A stretch of DNA of 45,975 bases from T1Sed10-7 sp047921175 (GTDB taxonomy: Bacteria > Actinomycetota > Nitriliruptoria > Nitriliruptorales > Nitriliruptoraceae), in contig JBLRWQ010000015.1 in NCBI GenBank assembly GCA_047921175.1, positions 1 to 45,975 on the forward strand, written 5' to 3'. The notes beneath the pieces were generated by a model that worked only from the letters and a program-made list of their open reading frames with translations, was not told where the DNA came from and ran no database searches. The translations under genes and the position numbers were made by a program. Shown here piece by piece: positions 42,105 to 45,975 of the stretch. The stretch's first letter is position 1. Every line of letters begins with the position of its first letter.

Positions 42105-42209
42105 GGTCACGCGAGCACGACCCGCCCGCGCCACCACACGGTCACCCGAGCACGACCCGCCCGCGCCACCACACGGTCACCCGAGCACGACCCGCCCGCG
42201 CCACCACAC
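42105..42209. repeat. Three 35-bp tandem repeats between convergent genes
   Basis: Copies at 42105-42139, 42140-42174 and 42175-42209 differ by one base (GGTCACG in the first, GGTCACC in the others). A fourth partial copy runs into the stop codon of the CoA transferase gene. The units abut without spacers. They fill the gap between the PBP and the convergent CoA transferase gene. Confidence 0.85.
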
Positions 42210-42211
42210 GG

Positions 42212-43354
42212 TCACGCGATCGCGCCTGCTGCCCGCAGTCGCGTGAGGTCGTCGGGACGGTAGCCGAGCGAGGTCAGGACCTCGTCGGTGTGCTGCCCGA
42301 AGCCTGGCGGCGGCCGGTCGATGCCCCCAGGCGTGCGCGACAACCTCGGCGCCGGCGCCGGCTGGACCGTCCCGAAGGCCTCGACGAAGGTGCGCCGTGC
42401 CTGGTTGTGGGGGTGGGCCGGGGCCTCGTCGAGGTCCAACACCGGCGCGACGCAGGTGTCGTCGTCCCCGAGCATCGCGACCCATGCGTCACGATCCCGG
42501 GTCGCGAACAGCTGCCCGAGCGCCTCGGTCTGCTGGGGCCACCGGGCCGGCTCGTGCTGTGGCCACTCGGCCGGATCGAGCCCGAGCGCGCGACACAGGG
42601 CCTCGTGGAACTGCGGTTCGAGCGCCGCGACCGCAAGGAACCGACCGTCGGCGCAGCGGTAGGCGCGGTAGAACGGCGAGGCGCCGTCGAGCAGGTTGCT
42701 GTTGCGATCGAGGGACCAGGCGCCGAGCTGGCGCAGCCCGTGGAGGAACGCGGTGAGCGACGCTGCACCGTCGACCATCGCCACGTCCAGGACCTGGCCT
42801 TCGCCGGAGTGGTGCCGCTCGACCACGGCAGCCAGCACCCCGATGGCCAGGAACGCACCGCCACCGGCGAAGTCGGCCAGGTAGTTGATCGGTGGCGGTG
42901 GCGGGCGGTCGGCCTCACCGATGCCGTGCAGCGCACCGGCCACGGCGGCGTAGTCGAGGTCGTGCCCCGCTCGGGGTGCGAGCGGCCCGTCCTGTCCCCA
43001 GCCGGTCACCCGGGCGTAGATCAACCCCGGGTGGTCCGAGCGCAGCTCCTCGGGACCGATGCCGAGCCGTTCGGCCACCCCGGGGCGGAACCCCTCGACC
43101 ACCACGTCCGCGGACCGGGCCAGCCGACGGACCACCTCGATCCCCGCGGGCTGCTTGAGGTCCACGGCGACGGAGCGACGGTTGCGCGACAGGCCCACCA
43201 TCGAGGCCTCGGCCCCGGGGCGGCCCTGCGCTGCCGCGACCCGGTCGACCCGGATCACCTCGGCCCCGAGGTCCGCCAGCAGCATCACCCCGTAGGGGAC
43301 GGGCCCGATGGCGGCGAGCTCCACGATGCGGAGGTCATCGAGGGCGGCGCGCAT
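42212..43354 (-). CDS. CaiB/BaiF-type CoA transferase, alpha-methylacyl-CoA racemase-like
   Basis: A 380-residue family III CoA-transferase fold. The N-terminal LAAIGPVPYGVMLLADLGAEVIRVD and VVVEGFRPGVAERLGIG are family signatures. The residues used by alpha-methylacyl-CoA racemase (His, Asp, Glu) are present in order: GHDLDYAAVAGALHGIG, NYLADFAGGGAFL and VAALEPQFHEALC. Racemase activity on 2-methylacyl-CoAs, which lets branched-chain and sterol side chains enter beta-oxidation, is thus more likely than CoA transfer. ATG 43354 fits GGGAGG six bases upstream better than ATG 43360. The stop overlaps a partial copy of the 35-bp repeat. It is on the same strand as the short-chain dehydrogenase, 39 bases apart. 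Confidence 0.88.
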   Translation of the reverse strand: MRAALDDLRIVELAAIGPVPYGVMLLADLGAEVIRVDRVAAAQGRPGAEASMVGLSRNRRSVAVDLKQPAGIEVVRRLARSADVVVEGFRPGVAERLGIGPEELRSDHPGLIYARVTGWGQDGPLAPRAGHDLDYAAVAGALHGIGEADRPPPPPINYLADFAGGGAFLAIGVLAAVVERHHSGEGQVLDVAMVDGAASLTAFLHGLRQLGAWSLDRNSNLLDGASPFYRAYRCADGRFLAVAALEPQFHEALCRALGLDPAEWPQHEPARWPQQTEALGQLFATRDRDAWVAMLGDDDTCVAPVLDLDEAPAHPHNQARRTFVEAFGTVQPAPAPRLSRTPGGIDRPPPGFGQHTDEVLTSLGYRPDDLTRLRAAGAIA

Positions 43355-43393
43355 CAGCATCCTCCCGCGGATCGTCCTGCTCGTCCGTCCCGG

Positions 43394-44122
43394 TCACGGC
43401 AGGCGGGCCTGCAGGTCGACCTTGGCACCTGCGGGGATGGTGTCGTCATCCAACACGTCCCACACGGCCCGGGCGATCATCGTGGGCTCGACGAGTTCAC
43501 CAGCAGCGTGGCGCTCGCGGTACCGGTCGACCTGCGGGAAGTCCCGGGCATCCAGGCTGCGGATCAGGTCCTGCATGGCGGTGTCGGTCACCCCGGGGTT
43601 CAGCGCCAGGACCCGCACACCACCCCGTCGCTCCTGCTCGACAGCGACGGTGCTGACCCAGCGGTCGACGGCCGCCTTCGCCGCCCCGTAGGACGACCAC
43701 CCGGCCACGTCGTTACCCGCGGCGCCGGAGGAGATGATCGCGAGCTCGCGGCGGCATCGCAGGTGCGAGACGCCGGCGAGGAAGCGGTGCCCCAGTGCCA
43801 GCGGTGCGACGGCGTTGAGCAGCAGGTTGCGCTCGTAGCGGCCAGGATCGACCTCGCCGGCGAACCCGGTCGGATCCAAGGTGCCGGCCGACTGGACGAA
43901 CGTGATGCGCCGCCACTCACGCTCCGTCGCGATGGCGTCCAGCACGTTGCCGACCCGCTCCCAGGCGCCCGGATCGGCCAGGTCCGCCTCGAGGTAGCCG
44001 GGCGCGACGTCCTCGGCCGGTCGACGACTGACCGTGATGCGGTGCGCCTCCTCGGGTGCGGTCGCGAGCAGTGCATGCCCGATGCCCGAGGAGCCGCCGG
44101 TGACGATGACGAGATGGTCCAT
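43394..44122 (-). CDS. short-chain dehydrogenase/reductase (SDR)
   Basis: A 242-residue classical-type SDR. The cofactor motif is VTGGSSGIG (residues 7-15). The catalytic Ser (S131 or S132, AIISSGAAG) and Y145-x3-K149 (SYGAAKAAV) are present, and NPGVTDTAMQ follows the active site. The pattern resembles sepiapterin-reductase-like or SDR_c enzymes; the substrate is unknown, and the neighbour (a racemase-like enzyme) makes acyl-chain chemistry only possible. There is no ribosome-binding site, but TAGGCT sits seven bases before the ATG, so the mRNA is probably leaderless even though the gene is only ten bases from the upstream hydrolase. Confidence 0.86.
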   Translation of the reverse strand: MDHLVIVTGGSSGIGHALLATAPEEAHRITVSRRPAEDVAPGYLEADLADPGAWERVGNVLDAIATEREWRRITFVQSAGTLDPTGFAGEVDPGRYERNLLLNAVAPLALGHRFLAGVSHLRCRRELAIISSGAAGNDVAGWSSYGAAKAAVDRWVSTVAVEQERRGGVRVLALNPGVTDTAMQDLIRSLDARDFPQVDRYRERHAAGELVEPTMIARAVWDVLDDDTIPAGAKVDLQARLP

Positions 44123-44129
44123 GGGCCGG

Positions 44130-44135
44130 AGCCTA
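44130..44135 (-). promoter_or_regulatory. -10 box for SDR gene made from the hydrolase stop codon
   Basis: Minus-strand TAGGCT, in the decamer AGTAGGCTCC (44128-44137), includes the TAG stop of the alpha/beta hydrolase (44133-44135) and is seven bases from the SDR start codon, as in a leaderless promoter. Confidence 0.5.
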
Positions 44136-44972
44136 CTGGCCGGCGCCGTCCCACCCGAGCTCGGCGAGGAACCTCCCCACCCGCGCCTGGAACGGCCCAC
44201 GGGCCTGTTCGGGGAACCCATGCCCGAGGTCGGCGAAGACCTCGAGGCGGGCTTCGGTGAGTGCGTCCGCCAGGGCACGGCTGCGGGCGAGGCCGACCAG
44301 GGCGTCGCGGCCTCCGGCCAGCACGAGCGTTTGCGCCGTGATCGACGCCAGCCGCGCGGTGGCATCGTGGCCGGCGCAGGCGGCGCTGAGCGCGAGGTGA
44401 CGGGCGACGCGTGCCGGGCTCGGCGGGCCGACCGTGGACGCGGCATCGAGCGCGAGGTGGGTGTGGCGGCTCTCCCCCGTGACCGACGTCACGACCGCAT
44501 CCCGTCGGAAGCGCCGGTGCTCACCCGCCCCCAACCAGGCGTCCCAGCGGGCCAGCACCGCCCGCAGTTGTCCGTCAGCGCGGTCGGGGCACGCGGTGAG
44601 TACCAGCCCCGCGACCAGCTCGGGCGCCGCGGCGGCGAGGTGCTGGGCGACCATGCCGCCGAGCGAGTGGGCCACCAGCACCGCCGGGCGATCGAGCAGG
44701 CTCGCCAGGACGACCTGCAGGTCCGCCGCCAGCTCGGGTGTGCCGATGCCGGGACGCACGGGTGCCCGGTAGGAGAGGACCAGACCGCGCGTGCGATCCA
44801 TCGGCAGGGGCGCCGAGGCGTACAGCGCGCGCGCCGCGTCGTCATCGACCGGCGCGAGTCCGTCCGACAACCCGGGGATGAGGACGACGGGCCGACCGCT
44901 GGGGGACCCGATGGCGAGCACGGCGACCTCGGCGTCAGCGACCGGGACGCGCAGCAGTTGGGGCTCGTGCAC
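44133..44972 (-). CDS. alpha/beta hydrolase
   Basis: A 279-residue alpha/beta hydrolase. The nucleophile elbow is AHSLGGM (Ser), the acid Asp is in VLAGGRDALV and the His in DLGHGFPEQ, so the triad is complete. VVLIPGLSDG is the oxyanion (HG-type) turn. A helical lid lies between the nucleophile and the acid. It may be an esterase, lactonase or dehalogenase relative; no substrate is evident. GTG 44972 (six residues in from the earliest GTG) has GGGAGG about seven bases upstream. It is divergent from the zinc protease, with a shared symmetric -10 region at 45006-45015. Confidence 0.82.
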   Translation of the reverse strand: MHEPQLLRVPVADAEVAVLAIGSPSGRPVVLIPGLSDGLAPVDDDAARALYASAPLPMDRTRGLVLSYRAPVRPGIGTPELAADLQVVLASLLDRPAVLVAHSLGGMVAQHLAAAAPELVAGLVLTACPDRADGQLRAVLARWDAWLGAGEHRRFRRDAVVTSVTGESRHTHLALDAASTVGPPSPARVARHLALSAACAGHDATARLASITAQTLVLAGGRDALVGLARSRALADALTEARLEVFADLGHGFPEQARGPFQARVGRFLAELGWDGAGQ

Positions 44973-45005
44973 CCGCTGGCCTCCCACCCGTGACCGTGAT
45001 GCACG

Positions 45006-45015
45006 ACGCTACCGT
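45006..45015. promoter_or_regulatory. Back-to-back -10 boxes between hydrolase and protease
   Basis: ACGCTACCGT gives TACCGT on the plus strand (45010-45015), seven bases before GTG 45023, and TAGCGT on the minus strand (45006-45011) for the alpha/beta hydrolase. The two hexamers share the central TA, as at 13744-13753. Confidence 0.45.
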
Positions 45016-45022
45016 CGCGGCC

Positions 45023-45862
45023 GTGGACACGGACCGATGCACGAGCCCCTCCCGAGCGACCACCACGACGGGTGGGTGTCCGTCCTGGCTGTGGGCGTTG
45101 GGCGGGGCGGCATCCCTGATGCTGGCGGCCACGCTGACCCTAGCGGCCCTGTCCTGGGCCGGATCCGCCGCCACGGGGTCGCCGGTCGAAGCGGTCACGG
45201 CGGCGGGACCCCGGGCCGGGTTCGAGGTGTGGGCCGTCAACGACGACGGCCAACCGGTGCGATGGGATCCGTGCCATCCCATCGAGGTGGTGCTCTCGCC
45301 CGACGGCGCGCCAGCTGGCGCGGCCGCGGACCTGGACGAGGCGTTGGTGCGTCTGACCGCCGCCTCCGGGCTTGAGCTGATCGCGGCGGGCACGACCGAG
45401 GAGCGACCGGGTGCTGCCCGGCTGCCCTACCAACCGGAACGCTACGGCGAACGCTGGGCGCCGATCCTGGTGGCCTGGGCTGCACCGGGCGAGGCCGGAC
45501 TGCCGCTGCGGACCACCGACCGGGGGATCGCGATCCCCGTCGCCGGCGGACCGACGGGCGACCGCACCTTCCTGACGGCCCAGATCGTCCTGAACCGCGA
45601 TCGTGACGACCTCGTGGTGGGCTTCGGGGACCGCACCGACTCCTGGGGTGCGACGCTACTGCACGAGCTGTCGCATGCCCTCGGGCTCGACCATGTCGAC
45701 GATCCAGACCAGCTGATGTCGGTCTACCCCGGCAGCGGACCCGTCGAACTCGGCGCTGGCGACCTCGCCGGCCTGATCGCGATCGGTGCCCACAACGGCT
45801 GTCGCGCTACCCCCCGGCCGGGGCCGCTCAGGGTCGCACCACCGACAGAACTCCGCCCCTGA
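45023..45862 (+). CDS. membrane-anchored matrixin-like zinc metalloprotease
   Basis: A protein of about 279 residues. A short Thr/Ser-rich cytoplasmic start is followed by one membrane helix (WLWALGGAASLMLAATLTLAAL). The outside domain ends in the zincin motif HELSHALGLDH (H-E-x2-H-x2-G-x2-H), with a methionine turn in QLMSVYPG, the metzincin/M10 pattern. The N-terminal part (WAVNDDGQPVRWDPCHPIEVVLSP) is typical of small actinobacterial matrixin-fold proteins. It should cleave extracellular proteins or peptides. GTG 45023 was chosen from a leaderless TACCGT signal; GTG 44990 or ATG 44999 would extend it by 11 or 8 residues and lack a ribosome-binding site. A hairpin about 70 bases after the stop may terminate it. 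Confidence 0.82.
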   Translation: MDTDRCTSPSRATTTTGGCPSWLWALGGAASLMLAATLTLAALSWAGSAATGSPVEAVTAAGPRAGFEVWAVNDDGQPVRWDPCHPIEVVLSPDGAPAGAAADLDEALVRLTAASGLELIAAGTTEERPGAARLPYQPERYGERWAPILVAWAAPGEAGLPLRTTDRGIAIPVAGGPTGDRTFLTAQIVLNRDRDDLVVGFGDRTDSWGATLLHELSHALGLDHVDDPDQLMSVYPGSGPVELGAGDLAGLIAIGAHNGCRATPRPGPLRVAPPTELRP

Positions 45863-45931
45863 TGCGCACCACAGCGGGCCCGACCTCCCGGCTACCCAGC
45901 AGGTCGACACGGGCTCGGTGCTGCGGTGGTC

Positions 45932-45960
45932 CCCCGGTTGTGGGTCCTCCCACGCCGGGG
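45932..45960 (+). terminator. Hairpin downstream of the metalloprotease gene
   Basis: CCCCGG-TT-GTGGG-TCCT-CCCAC-G-CCGGGG folds into a stem of eleven pairs with a small internal loop, 70 bases after the stop. Only two T bases follow. The remaining bases up to the window end hold no supported gene; a short open minus-strand frame (about 28 codons) entering from the right edge might be the end of another gene. Confidence 0.4.
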
Positions 45961-45975
45961 TTGCATCACCATCCG

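Noticed and set aside
42105..42209. CRISPR-like array of three 35-bp repeats
   Set aside because: Copies abut directly without spacers, and no cas genes are present. It is a simple tandem repeat.
45863..45975. tRNA-like or gene fragment at the right edge
   Set aside because: The hairpin at 45932-45960 has no cloverleaf context. The short minus-strand frame is too short to assign.

Overview
The window is chromosomal DNA from a very GC-rich actinobacterium. Evidence for this is the abundance of GTG starts and GTGA stop/start overlaps, TANNNT-type -10 boxes, apparently leaderless genes, a GltB-type glutamate synthase, fused 2-oxoacid:ferredoxin oxidoreductase KorAB, an F420-type luciferase-like oxidoreductase, a FadE5-like acyl-CoA dehydrogenase and an NrtR-type regulator next to nadABC. 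A deep-branching actinobacterial class (Nitriliruptoria-like) would fit, but that is inference. I see no rRNA, tRNA, CRISPR array, insertion sequence or prophage gene, and the sequence does not change in character along its length.

Layout. 1-1838: tail of an alpha/beta hydrolase, then an IclR regulator and a ferritin-like (MiaE-like) protein on the minus strand. 2146-7903: the most coherent block, six plus-strand genes with mostly 4-bp overlaps: an orphan ClpP, a class I glutamine amidotransferase, an NrtR-type Nudix/winged-helix regulator, then nadA, nadB and nadC making nicotinate mononucleotide from aspartate. A perfect palindrome carrying a likely -10 box lies just before nadA and should be the NrtR operator. 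7959-15145: a GerMN lipoprotein, a NYN nuclease with two OST-HTH domains, two MFS-type membrane proteins, and a HAD/aminoglycoside-phosphotransferase-like pair that resembles the N-terminal half of human ACAD10. 15177-24256: korA-korB, an M23 peptidoglycan hydrolase, and gltB without gltD beside it.

24487-30559: CoA-ester metabolism (a crotonase lacking both classical catalytic glutamates, an acyl-CoA dehydrogenase with a long helical N-terminus, a PaaI-like thioesterase), a ROK sugar kinase, an EamA exporter and an F420-type oxidoreductase. 30560-30822: an intergenic stretch full of short tandem repeats and an inverted repeat in front of ilvD. 32578-36732: a hypothetical protein, a small cysteine-motif protein, a second thioesterase and two CNNM/CBS membrane proteins. 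36829-39503: a TetR regulator divergent from a FadE5-like dehydrogenase, with a three-element operator array between them. 39724-45975: a class A penicillin-binding protein with an unusual cysteine-paired C-terminal tail, a 3 x 35-bp tandem repeat, an AMACR-like CoA transferase/racemase, a short-chain dehydrogenase, an alpha/beta hydrolase and a membrane-anchored matrixin-like zinc protease.

The genes are mostly housekeeping and catabolic. The points most worth following are the NrtR/ClpP/nadABC arrangement, the split ACAD10-like pair, the crotonase without glutamates, the duplicated Cys-33-Cys modules on the PBP, and the promoter architecture: symmetric back-to-back -10 boxes, and -10 boxes built from the stop codon of the preceding gene.
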